Source of the DNA: Mycteria americana | Lineage: Eukaryota; Chordata; Aves; Ciconiiformes; Ciconiidae | DNA: 64,000 bases | Direction: 5' to 3' | NCBI RefSeq assembly: GCF_035582795.1 | Contig: NC_134373.1 | Coordinates: 29,420,501-29,484,500, forward strand | Part shown: piece by piece, positions 13,135 to 23,418 of the stretch | Numbering within the stretch: the first letter of the stretch is position 1 | Layout of the letters: every line of letters starts with the position of its first letter | Made by a program: the position numbers and the translations under genes | Notes under the pieces: model-generated | What the model was told of the DNA's origin: nothing | Database searches by the model: none | The model's input: only the letters and a program-made list of their open reading frames with translations

Positions 13135-13649
13135 ACGGAGGGCGTTCCCCAAGCGTCTGCTCGGTTGTTTGTGGGCTTTTTCCTCTGAATACCCGCATCG
13201 GTAATTAAAAGTTCATTTAGACACCGGGAGGAGCCTTGATTCCGGGAAGCTGTGGTGGCGCTGTGCTCGCGGAGAGGCGGGAAGCGGAGCCTGAGGGGAC
13301 CCGAGAGGGCTCCCGGGGGAGAGGAGGATGGTGAAGAGCGGGGACGGGTCCTGTGCCGCGACCAGCCCCGGCGGCCTGGAGCCGGACCCATCTCCCAGTG
13401 CGGGAACGATGAGGTGCGCCCCAGGGGCTGCCGGGGCTGTAACACCCCGGGTCGCGGGTGCTGTGGAGTTGCCCGGGGCGTTGTGCTCTCAGGGGCGGGC
13501 TGAGCCGTTGGGTCCTTTACTCTGACTGAAATTGAGGAAATGCGGGACACCTGAAGCGATCACCTCAGGGAGGTGCTGCTGCCGTGTCTGTGGCGGTTCT
13601 GGGACGCGGGAGACAGTGGGATACATCTGATGGCTTGAAGGCAGAGCTC

Positions 13650-13669
13650 GGGGCGGGGGTGGGGTGGGG
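13650..13669 (+). other. Predicted parallel G-quadruplex
   Basis: Four guanine runs of 4, 5, 4 and 4 bases are separated by single-base loops (C, T, T). This satisfies the strictest G-quadruplex rule, and one-base loops favour very stable parallel folds. It lies just beyond the 3' edge of the CpG island on the plus strand. Confidence 0.8.
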
Positions 13670-13810
13670 CCTTTCCCGCTTGAAGGACTGTCCTGCACAA
13701 GGGAGGAGGTGTTTGGGAGCAGGTGTGGGAGGGATGTGTTAAGCAATTGCCTGATCTTGCTGTTCCTACAAAGGAGATACTCCCATGGAAATATCCAAAA
13801 CGTGGAATTT

Positions 13811-14060
13811 GTAATGGATGAATATTCAATCTGCTCTAATGTTCTTGGTGTTGTGCAGGGATGAGGCCTGAAGTTTTTGGTAAGAGTTCAGGTTATGATG
13901 ATGTTAAACTTGATAATTAATGTGTAAAGGTAAGGGTTGGAGTTTGTAATGGATATATGTTCAACCTGATGTAATCTTGGTTTGCTGTCAGTGTCTTGCT
14001 GTGCGTTTTGTAGGGGCAGAAGATGAGTTTTGTAATAGATGTGTTCAGTCTGTGAATGAT
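13811..14060 (+). repeat. Three diverged copies of a short repeat
   Basis: The motif TTTGTAATGGAT, followed by a TATTCAAYCTG-like block, appears three times in the same orientation. It begins at about 13811, again at about 13945 (with GTTCAACCTGATG), and again at about 14028 (TTTGTAATAGAT then GTTCAGTCTG). Spacings are about 134 and 84 bases. The first two copies continue with TAATGTTCTTGG and TAATCTTGG, so similarity runs about 40 bases. I do not recognise the family. Confidence 0.6.
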
Positions 14061-14927
14061 GGTAAGACATTGTGAAAAATGAAGAGATATATTCTGAGTG
14101 TCTGTCAAGCATCTTTAGCAAATTGACATTCTACTATCCAGGTATCCTGTGATTTGCTTCACCGCTACCAGGCCATTCAGCTAATGAATCTGAATATAAT
14201 AATCTGAGATGATTCCTACTTAGCTTCCTCAGTTGGAAGCTCTGGTGCCTTTGAGATGCGTATTACTTTTTGCAAGCTTGTTTAAAATGGGTAGAAAACC
14301 GCCACTAAAGATATAACACCTGGGAAATGAATAAACACACATTAATTTGAAATAAACTTTAAACCCAGCAGAGGTCAGCACCATAGCCTGGAGCAAGGCT
14401 AAGGAGGTCTAAGGACACTAATTATTGTAGTCATGCAATTGAAATAATGGGGACCTGACAGTATGACTGATAAACAGCTAGAAAATTAATGAGCAAGATG
14501 CCTGGCTTCCATCAAAGGACTGCCAAATGTCTGTACAAGATACTACAGAAGACACTGGCATTATGTGCAGACCAAAACACTATTTAAAGACTTGTGGCAT
14601 GAACTGAACGCATGGTGTTGCTAACGACTGGAGCTTGTGTGTCCACTGTGTATGGATGAAGTAATTAATCACTTTAAAATTACACAATGGGGGATTATAA
14701 TTAATAAAAGAATTCATGATACAGTGTATGAGGGAGGGGAAAAATAAATTTGATCCTTTGGATTCAGGATGCCAGACTGTAGGAGTGCTTTTTGATCGCT
14801 TACAGGGTTTTTTTGTCACTAAACAACATTGTGCTTGTTGTGTGTACCATTAATCCCTTTTTGAGTTGCCTCAAGTTTCGCTCTGATCCAGGGTGAAAGA
14901 AACAGCTTTCTGGAAGAGATAGGATAG

Positions 14928-15222
14928 AAAGAGTTTGGAAGAGTGTTTGCTATATCCCAAAGTCAGGGTCCTTGGATAACCTTCAGATCCAACAGTTATC
15001 AGCAGTCACTGGGGTGCTCAGAGTGTTTAGTGGCAAATGCAGAAGAGGCAACTTACATAAGCAATTACAAATATCATCAATTTGCATCCAGAACATTGGC
15101 ATACCTTCCTGAAGAAAGCCTTCATGTACTTGCTGACATCCCTGGAGGCATTAGACAAGCTTTAGAAGAGAAAGTAAAAGAGGCAGCGGTGTCTTTAGTA
15201 GTCCAGTGGTATGAAACCTGGT
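14928..15222 (+). CDS. Possible coding exon, unknown gene (partial)
   Basis: A plus-strand frame is open from 14928 to a TGA at 15228. Its composition from about 15030 on looks protein-like, including PEESLHVLADIPGGIRQALE and a helix-like KVKEAAVSLVVQWYETW tail. At 15223 the text reads GTAAGTGA, a near-ideal splice donor, so an exon would end at 15222 in phase 1. Weak candidate acceptors are the CAG at 14964-14966 and those ending near 14986 and 15005. I found no ideal polypyrimidine tract, and the stronger acceptor-like CAG at 14890 would bring the stop at 14925 into frame. The first GTG-type start is at 14943, but a real start would be elsewhere. I do not recognise the protein. Frames of this length also occur by chance in 64 kb, so this is a lead rather than a gene call. 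It lies 1.7 kb downstream of the CpG island. Confidence 0.25.
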
Positions 15223-15230
15223 GTAAGTGA

Positions 15231-18200
15231 ATTTCAGCTCCACATCTGACCTCTGCTTCCCTTCAAAGCATTGAAACTATGATCAGGACACAACCCTGTG
15301 TCTTACACGGTCCATCAGCAGCCAGATGCTTCAGAAGAAAGTTTCAGAGACCTCCTGTTTTAGGCAGATGCTACATAATCTTCCTTCAACCCTTCTCCTA
15401 AACCCTAATGGTAGGAAGTGATTGAGGCCTGAGAGACCTGAGAATTACCTACTGTAGCTGCATGATAGTCCCTTTTCCCAAACACATTTTCATATCACTT
15501 TGGTGAGCCTGTGCTCTGTTCATTGGGCTGTGATGCTGCCTCCCCCATTCTGGAGAGCTATGGACCCTGAAATGCATCTGGCCACATTTTTAAGAGGTAT
15601 CTGTGCTACAAAAATGTATAGCCTTGTGTTTCCTTTGGGGAAGAGATGATCTCTTGCGGTAGGGCAGAGTGAACACCCTCCTCATGCTGGCAAATACTAC
15701 TGGGCATTCTCCCACGGAAACTGAGAGAATATTTGATGAATTGAAGAGTCAATCTAATCTGTGTCCAGTTGTCTGGCACCATGTGTAGATATACAGTGGG
15801 AATCTGAGTGACAGAGTGTAGGCTTTCGGTGTAGGGCCTTGGTATGTTGTTGAACTATAAATGGTAAAAATAATACAGAAAAGGACTGGGATTTTCCCAG
15901 ATAAGTAGGGGTTTGGTATTGGAGTTGCCATTACCAGTAATGGGCTTTGATGATTTGAAGAGGCCTTGGATCAACTCCTATGTATGCTGTCCTGAAGAGC
16001 CTTTTCAGTCATAATTTACAGTCATATTCCTGTGCAAAGCAACAGTTTGAGCTCTTGATTTTATTTGACACGCATTTGTAAATGGTTATCTGAATGACCT
16101 GCTTGCAGCCTGATGAAAATCTTGCATAGCGTGTTCTAAACTCTCAATACTTTCCTAAATGCATTAAAGGGTAAATACTTCTTTGGGGAGCATTAGCGCC
16201 ATTAGCAGCAGCTTCTGCTTTTCCACTTTCCAGGGATTTAATAACCTTCAAATGCATAGACTTCCGAAAACGTCAAAACATGAGCAAAGGGAAAAGGACG
16301 TTCTATCTATTCAGTTACAGACTTGGGGTATCACAGGAAATGCGGGTTTCTCCCTCGGACTGAACAAGAAGGTTGATGGGATTGGTAAACCGAACACCGT
16401 TCATGTGAATCATTTGTATACTGTATGCTTTTACAGAACATTGCCCATGTAATAGCTGCACAGAGTTTATTAGTACGTAAGGCAGTAATGTGCACAGTAT
16501 CCTTATTTGTTGGTGGTTTTGTTTCATTATGCTTTCTCTTACAAACTAACCAAATCTGTTAAAGCACAACTTGGCAAGCGTTGCTATTTTTGCTGTTAAG
16601 TTTTTGTATGTATGTGAATTCTAAAACCAGTAGTGCAAGGATTGCATCTTGCTGTCACTGCATGTTGTATCTAGCAAAATAGGCTCCTTCTATTAGAGAT
16701 CTCAAGGTGCTGCAAGAACGATAAAACCCAACACAAATGTTATGCAATCCAAGTCCCCTCCCTCTGCCAGTGGGGATATGTCTCCTGCTGTGTGTTCACT
16801 AGCAAAATCCATCACCACACTAAGGAGCAACAACAAAAAATCACTTTCTAAATGTGTCTTAGCAAATAAGAATATGGGCTGTAGAATTTTAAAACATTTA
16901 AAAGCAAATACCCTGCCACCTGAGTTATACAAAATTCTCATTTAGAAAAAAAAATCCAGTATAAAAAATATCATGACCTCTCATGCAAGAAATAAGGCAT
17001 TTCCAGAACACATTCTGCTCTAGAAAACTGGAGCAGAAATGGTCAACATGAAATTATAACAAGCTCTTGACCTTCCCTGGCCCTTTATGCATTTTCATGA
17101 AATGATGTAATTCATTATTTCCACTGATGTGTGCAGAGCGGTCAGCCAGCTTACTTTGTATTCATTTATTCAGTCCTGAGTAATCTGTGTTTAATAGAGT
17201 GCTGGAGCGTGTCAGAATGAACAATTAAACCTGATTGTTATAGAAGACAACTTGCCATTATTGCCAACATTAGTTGTATGTGCTTTATTTTTTTAATAAA
17301 GAAGGTGTGTTGCAAGTTCAGTATATAATCCCCATATTAAAATTGTACACTTTTCTATTTGGAATGGAAATATCTCTCACACACTTGAGACCATAGTACT
17401 TTGCATTGAGCTCTCGATTGATTGATGATGCAGGCTGTAATTTTTTCTCAAGTCTGCAAGGATTAGCAGACTGGGAAGACTGAACCAAGCACTAGGAGAG
17501 GAGTGGGATGGAGAGATCAGCTATCCCATCAGCAAGGTGCAAAGTTTTGGAAGAATATATTCTACAGTGCAGAAATTGAGTGTGTTTGCTGACTTCTCAA
17601 AGGGAAAAAAATGGCAGACTGCTTGAGGGATAATACGTTTGATACATCCCTCTGCCTGGCAGGCAAAGAGAAAAATACCCAGGAGCATTTTAAATGAGTG
17701 GGGCAGAATATACAGGGAATCCCATGGAGTGAAGAAGCCATGGAAGAAACAGTCTAGTGAGAATTACGAAAGAGTAGGATAGTGTGTATGATTTTTGGTA
17801 CCTTCTCCTAGATGAAATTATAACTCTTCCAGTGTGGCCCGCAAAGTCCTAGAGGACTAAAATCTCCCAGAATAGCTCTTTAGTTCAGCCAGTGGGAGCC
17901 TGTGCCTTTGGGGTAGAAGTACCCGAGTTTTATGCTTGCTGAAACCTTAAAATTCCAGCAGCGTAATTACAACCTTGGATTTGAATATACACATGACTAT
18001 CATACAACTCTTGTGACAATTTGGCTTTTCTCATGAGGGAAGTGCAGAGATCTCCATGAATTCCGTGAGCAGGAAGGGTCGGCAATTGAATTTGGATCAA
18101 AAAATGAGCCTGGTAAAGGGCCTGGGTGGTCCAGATTTCAGTGCAAGCTGAATGTGCGTGCAGGTGGCTTTGGGTGTATGTTTGTGTTACTGTCTGGTGT

Positions 18201-20439
18201 GATTCATCCGCCGTGCCTTCTTCACTTTGATAGTTACAGCAAAGCTATGTGTGCCAGTCTGTGCCACCCTCACAACAGCTACGTTAGGCAGCTTGGCTGG
18301 TTTGGATGAGTTTTGCTGGTTTATAGCTGCTGTCAATCCTGTAGAATGTCATTGTGCCCAAATGTGTGCACTATCCTCATCCCTCCTCAACGTAGGCAAC
18401 CATGGTGCTCAACATGTGCCAAGGCAATGAAGAAGATGCTTCAAGACCTTCCATTGTGTTACACCACTGGACAGGGGAATAACAGTAAGAGGAACTGCAG
18501 GTGTTTGGGGCCAGCTTCCCACAAAGGCACCCTCAGCATCCTTTGTCCTCTCTAGTAAATGGGGCAGTGGCTTTTGGAAAACCTGGAGTGTCTCATCTTT
18601 CCTTTTTTCTTAGTATAAGCTGCTGAAGTGGGTCACACTGGGTTGTGCCCTGTCACATGAATGAAGGTGAATGTGTGGAGGCAGACCAAATCAGCTAAAG
18701 ATCAGCCATTAGGTGATGTCTCAAGTAATCACCAACCACACACTGCCATTTCCATGCCCTGTGGATTATCAAGCACTAACGATGTTGCATGGCAAAGCAG
18801 GTTGGGGAGGTGTGTGTGGGGGTAAAATAACAGTGAGAACAAAACATTTGAATGTCGAAGGCACCAAATGCAGAGCTGTTTGCCAACAGTCCCCTGCCCT
18901 GGAGTGTTCAGAAGGAAAGATATTTTGTGTCAAGAAGCAGGTGGCTGGAGGAAGTCCTGAGAGAGCTCTGTGATCCTGTGTCATCAGCTGTGCCTCTATT
19001 TGCTCCTCAGTGCAATGAAGCCTTATGAAGTAGCAGCAGAGTGGTGTCTGGTGTTTATGTGCTTATGCATGTAGCCAGCTATGAATTTTTAAGACTGCAG
19101 AATGAAATTCATTTTGCAATAATGAAGATTTTATCTGAGGTAACAAGGAACACCAACTCAGTGTTTCAATTCAGAGGGATGACACAGATAAAGCAAGCCT
19201 GCAAGTAACAAAACAGATAACAAGAGTGGGTCAAACCTGTTCTGTTGACGCTATGAGATACAAAGTTATGAGAAAGGAAGTGGAAAAAGTGCAAAGTGCT
19301 TATCAGCACAGTGCATAACATCTCATGCATAGAAAACCATAGCTCTTATTCTTTTCCATTGGCTCCAAGAAAACTACAAAAACCAGCACTGGAGAAGAAG
19401 TTACAAGGTACATCTTACATGGTTGTGCAAACTGGGTCAAATATTGCAGAGGATTAGAAGCAGTGTGCTAGATGAGGTAATAGCCCTTCCACAGTGACTC
19501 CACCTGCCATTTCTGGTTATTTATTTCATTGTTGGTTCTTGCAATGTCTTTCACATAGCGGAATCCTTCAGCACTCAGTATCTTCTCCCAGTGGAAAATA
19601 CTGCTTGTTGAATGATGTTAGTGTACCAGTTGGTACAGATAATGTTTTACAACGGACCAGTCTTATATTGTCCAGCAAAGACAAATTTACAATCAGCCAA
19701 CTACATACTGCCAGCTAAAAACACAAGAGCTATTAAGGATTATATAAGGTGCTCATTGGGTATGTCTAGCAGATTAGCACAGTTGCTTAGAGCAGGTGTT
19801 TTGTTAATTGTGATATATTCAGAACTGCACACTGTGTTTGAAATGACCCTTAAATGGCCACCTCACACCAGTGAGATAAGACATAGTGCACTGAGCTGTG
19901 AAATAAAGCAAGGAGGGAGGATGATGGTGGCCCAAGACCTATTCACCTATATTCATTGCCAGTGTTGTCAGGGCAGCCTTTTTTCTTATGCCCTAAATCT
20001 TTGATTCTATTTCCTTTGTTTCTTTATGGTTTATTATTTAGTATTTTGCAAAATGAGTTAAGTTGCTTTTAACGAAGCTTGTAAAATAATTTTTAACCAA
20101 ACTGTATGAGCCCAAAAGGTAAAAGTTATGTGGGTTGGAGATGAGAAGCTCTTTGTTCATTTCTTTGTTTTTTCAAAAGGTAAATAATGCTACATTTGAA
20201 GCAAATATTTCCCAACACACACCCATCACATTTAGAAGCACTTAGACTCTCGGTAAAAGGGACTTTAGACTGCCGCAATACGTAGATCACAAGATTTCAG
20301 GAACACAGTGTAGCAGAAAGGTTGCTGAGACAGTGACTAGCGGGGCCATGGCTGATGGCACACGTTGACTGTAACAGTGAGAGTTACTTTTAAGGAAAAA
20401 TTAAACCAAAAGGGACTGGTGATGCACTCAGCTCTGTTG
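15231..20439. other. Non-coding stretch
   Basis: No recognisable coding exon or mobile element apart from a weak MIR-like match near 18.98 kb. Composition is AT-rich. Frames reach about 90 codons without motifs. Confidence 0.45.
18975..19035 (+). mobile_element. Possible MIR-like SINE fragment
   Basis: The segment TGATCCTGTGTCATC, then CTGTGCCTCTATTTGCTCCT and a CAGTGCAATGAAG tail, resembles the central and 3' part of MIR (the 'tgtgacc...ctctgtgcctcagtttcctcatctgtaaaatg' block). The match is short and could be chance. A much better example lies at 43.25 kb. Confidence 0.3.
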
Positions 20440-20690
20440 CAGCACATGGCTGCCAGGGCAGGTGCCACTGGCTGATTTGCTCTGCCTGGGGCAGGTGCCC
20501 CACCGGCTGCCCCGGGGTGGCCAAAAGCTCAGGCCTGGGGAGGGCAGGGGGCATCTATTGGGTCCCAGCCCCTCAGGCAGCAACAGGAGAGCAGCCCGGG
20601 GCAGCGCTGCCCTGAGAGAGCCTCTGGGAGAGGCAGGCTGTAAGAGCGTGGAGGCAAGGCTCTTAGCAATGCAAAGGTTGAGGAACAGTA
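20440..20690. other. GC-rich block with palindromes
   Basis: An isolated GC-rich island, poorer in CpG than the 12.6-13.5 kb island. It holds a perfect 14-base palindrome at 20599-20612 (GGGCAGCGCTGCCC), a hairpin at 20488-20501 (GGGGCA, GG loop, TGCCCC) and two CAGGTG E-box motifs. No protein is recognisable in either strand's frames. It could be an enhancer-like element or part of an unclassified repeat. Confidence 0.5.
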
Positions 20691-21291
20691 AGGCACCAAA
20701 AATCACAGGATAATTGCAGTTTAACTCATGAATTAAAACTGATTTCAACAAACAAGATGCCTGAGAAAACTGAGTTCACAAAGGAAGAAAGCCCTTTCCT
20801 TTTGTCTTTTTCCACCCAGAATACTTTGAAATGTTTCTTTCTGAATTGTGTCTTCAGACAAATTTTCCTTTTAAAAATAAATAAAATGGAGACCAAAAGA
20901 AAAATTAAATGCCTGGAATTGAATATTTATTCAGTCCCCAATTTTTTTCCCATTTGTTTACTGTGTTGGCTGACAAACAAAGAAATCCATTTTTCACGCA
21001 GTTCTAGTACATCATAAGTACAAACAGCAGAGTCTAAGCCCATGTCTATTCATACTGTGTTATGCTGCTTCATGCTTCTGCATACTGAGTAGTACCTACT
21101 CCAGAAGTAAACAAAATGAGGCTGTGTGTGATTGAACGTGTGAATAAGGCTGGCAGTTTCAGGTCAGTTAGCTGCTCTTGGGATCTCAGATATTAGCATT
21201 GTTATTTTGGCCTAAAAAGATAATAACAGCAGTTCTCTTTTAAATACATAAACCTTACTCGTTTTTTTTTTCCCCTCTTTTTTTCTCACAG

Positions 21292-21333
21292 GTTTTCGAA
21301 CATGACGTCATGTGGCTGAGAGCTCACTGCAAG
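21292..21333 (+). other. 42-nt exon-like segment with strong splice signals
   Basis: Upstream is a long pyrimidine tract (21261-21288, almost all T and C) ending in CACAG at 21291, an excellent 3' splice site. Downstream, AAG|GTAAAG at 21334 is a good 5' splice site. The enclosed 42 bases are a multiple of three, and only one frame is open: V-F-E-H-D-V-M-W-L-R-A-H-C-K. The two other frames contain stops. The segment could be a phase 0 coding micro-exon, a 5'UTR exon or a non-coding RNA exon. I recognise no family from 14 residues. It lies 8 kb downstream of the CpG island on the same (plus) strand. It also contains a 14-base palindrome with a CRE. Confidence 0.35.
21300..21313. promoter_or_regulatory. 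CRE in a 14-bp perfect palindrome
   Basis: ACATGACGTCATGT is its own reverse complement and contains the full cAMP-response element TGACGTCA (21303-21310), the site for CREB/ATF dimers. It lies inside the exon-like segment. Binding is inferred from sequence only. Confidence 0.5.
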
Positions 21334-23410
21334 GTAAAGGAAGGGATACAGATTATAACAAGGCAACACACATGGAAAATGCATACCAGCTTTGATGTGC
21401 AGGCACAGAAAGGTTTTACAGTTCAGAGGGTTCCTGGAAGTGTGCAAAGCAAGGAGAAAGGTACATTGCTCCTTCCCTGCTAGGCTTCATGCTGAGTATC
21501 ACGAAGGCTTTTCACCAAGTGCTGAACAACAGCACCTTCAGGGGAAAAAAAAACCCAGTAGGATTTAGCTTTTGAGCTGCAAGATCTGCTTTTCTACAAA
21601 CATGAGGCCCTCTATTCTTAAGCACCAAGTTGAAAGCTCTCAGAGTGAAAGCATTCAGGTTTCCTCCTGTCATGTGTTCAAATGCTCAAATTTAGTAACT
21701 TTAATTACCAGTTATCTGCAGTAGTTTGTTGCTTTTTCCCAGAAATCCCAAGAAGATGGGTAAGAGTCAGTGAAGAAAAATCTGTAGCCAAAGAAATGGC
21801 CCAACTTACCACCCCATTTCTGCAGGCCATCTCAAAACTGGGGATAACTTTCATTACTGAAAGCAGAATCTAAGATCCAAAGCATAAAAACCAAAATCTT
21901 AGGCCCTGAATTGCCTTTCACCTGTATGAAACTTCCTTCTAAGGTATTTCTATAGCAATCCAAGAAGAGTGGAAGCTGTTCAGACAGGTATTTGCTCAGG
22001 TCCTCTGGTGCTTATACCATTAAACCAGAACAGTAAGAGGAGTAGAAGGGCTTTTTAAAACATGTTATATCTAGTCCTTTGGCAAGTAAATGCTTGCAGT
22101 CATGGGCAGTGATAGATAAATTGATGGATAAATGGATGTCTGTCAGAAAAATGGATGAGAATCACACATCCATCAAAAAAGTAAGAGTGATGTGGCCACA
22201 TAGAAAGTTGTCACCTGTTCTGTGGTAACTGCCAGTGTTTGCACTTCTTATGAGCAGCTAATCCAGAGAAAATTGGTCCACAATGAATGAAGCTTAAGCT
22301 AAGTCCTGCCTAGATCATATGTCTGAATAAAACATGCTTGCAAAGCATCAAAGAAATTCTGCACATTTCTGGGTGGATACATACTTTTTGTTGGCTTTAA
22401 ATGGGCTTAGGTAAGTAGCAAATTTATGACAAACTTGCTCAAGAAAACTCTTCAACCTTTCAAACAGAAATATTCAATGATAAGCTTCAGCTGAAATCAA
22501 GCAGATCAAGAGTGAAAGGAAAAGCAAGGAATATGTATCACGGTTGAGAGTCCACCTTTAAATCTGGAGGGAAACTGAAGTAATAATAAACCAGGTAGTT
22601 TGCTACATCAAAAAAAAATAAAAAGAGGAATTGACTCTACTGTAAGGGACAAAGAACAGTCATTTTATAAGCCGAAACAAAGCAATACTTAAGTACACTG
22701 GAATAACAAACTTTACTGAAAATTGAGTCTTTTTTAGACCTGAGAAGCAACAATAATGCCTCTATTGTAAAAGGGCAGAGTAAAGGTGTTAATTAGTTAC
22801 TGTGATGTCTCAGAGCTGCATTACTGTAGCTGTTTATAGTTAGGGATATGTCCATCAGTAGCTAGTGTGGGGAAACTGATGCTAATAATAGATTAATACT
22901 AAGAGCAGTGGTCGTTTCAGAAAGCTTTCTGCTACCTAAATGTGAAACATTTCTGCTTATGTTATTTCTTTCTCTTCTAATAATCCAGAGGATTTGAGGC
23001 TCTGCCTTGGGCAATGGGATATGCATAAGGTCCACCAGCTGATAACCAATCTCAAGAGGCATCATGCCTAAGGCTGTGGTTCGATGATACAGTAAATTCA
23101 GTTTTCGATCTCCTAACATAACTGCAAAAATGTCACAGCTATGTGAACTGGTATCAGCCACACAGCTAGTTCAAGTTTGTTTAAAAATACTCAGATGGGT
23201 GAACTTGTTGCATCAGGCTTCACACTGCATCAGATTCTGCCTGCCTGCAGCACTCTAATTGCTAGAGCAGGAGCATAATCCCAAAGGCTGGTATTCTGGC
23301 TAAGGATCCAGTTTCACATTACAGCAACCTCATAGTACCACGAGGCTGCTGCTAAAAGACTAGTTCTGCTCCTCCGTCTTCTGTCAGCAGCTCACTCCCA
23401 CTGCCAGGTA

Positions 23411-23418
23411 TGACGTCA
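23411..23418. promoter_or_regulatory. Full CRE palindrome
   Basis: TGACGTCA occurs in the context GGTATGACGTCAGTG. It is one of three perfect CRE octamers between 21.3 and 28.8 kb. The CpG core is expected to be rare in this AT-rich, CpG-depleted DNA. Confidence 0.45.

Larger units (their letters stand above)
12590..13530. promoter_or_regulatory. CpG island, candidate promoter and first exon
   Basis: The sequence changes abruptly from AT-rich, CpG-poor DNA to a block of roughly 900 bases that is strongly GC-rich and dense in CpG, then returns to AT-rich DNA. In vertebrates such islands usually mark promoters. Motifs seen: a perfect E2F-type site at 12822-12829 (TTTGGCGC on the minus strand), a CACGTG E-box at 12852-12857, a GC-box at 13039-13047 (GGGGCGGGG) and a second E2F-like GGCGGGAA at 13276-13283. 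There is no TATA box at an obvious position, as is usual for CpG-island promoters. Splice-donor-like sequences on the plus strand are CCGG|GTAAGG (cut after 12940) and GATGAG|GTGCGC (cut after about 13412). Neither direction of transcription is proven. The long GC-rich frames on both strands are not evidence for a protein. Confidence 0.72.
13531..14927. other. Region downstream of the CpG island, no clear gene
   Basis: GC content falls away after 13.7 kb. The region contains the G-quadruplex motif at 13650-13669 and the three-copy short repeat at 13811-14060, reported separately. A donor-like GTAAGAG lies near 13880. I found no convincing coding exon. Confidence 0.45.

Noticed and set aside
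12618..13550. 310-codon minus-strand frame across the CpG island
   Set aside because: It starts with GTG, is rich in Pro, Arg, Ala and Gly without domains, and long frames are expected by chance in stop-poor GC-rich DNA. Similar frames exist on the other strand.
19612..20004. 130-codon plus-strand frame
   Set aside because: No domain, membrane pattern or splice support.
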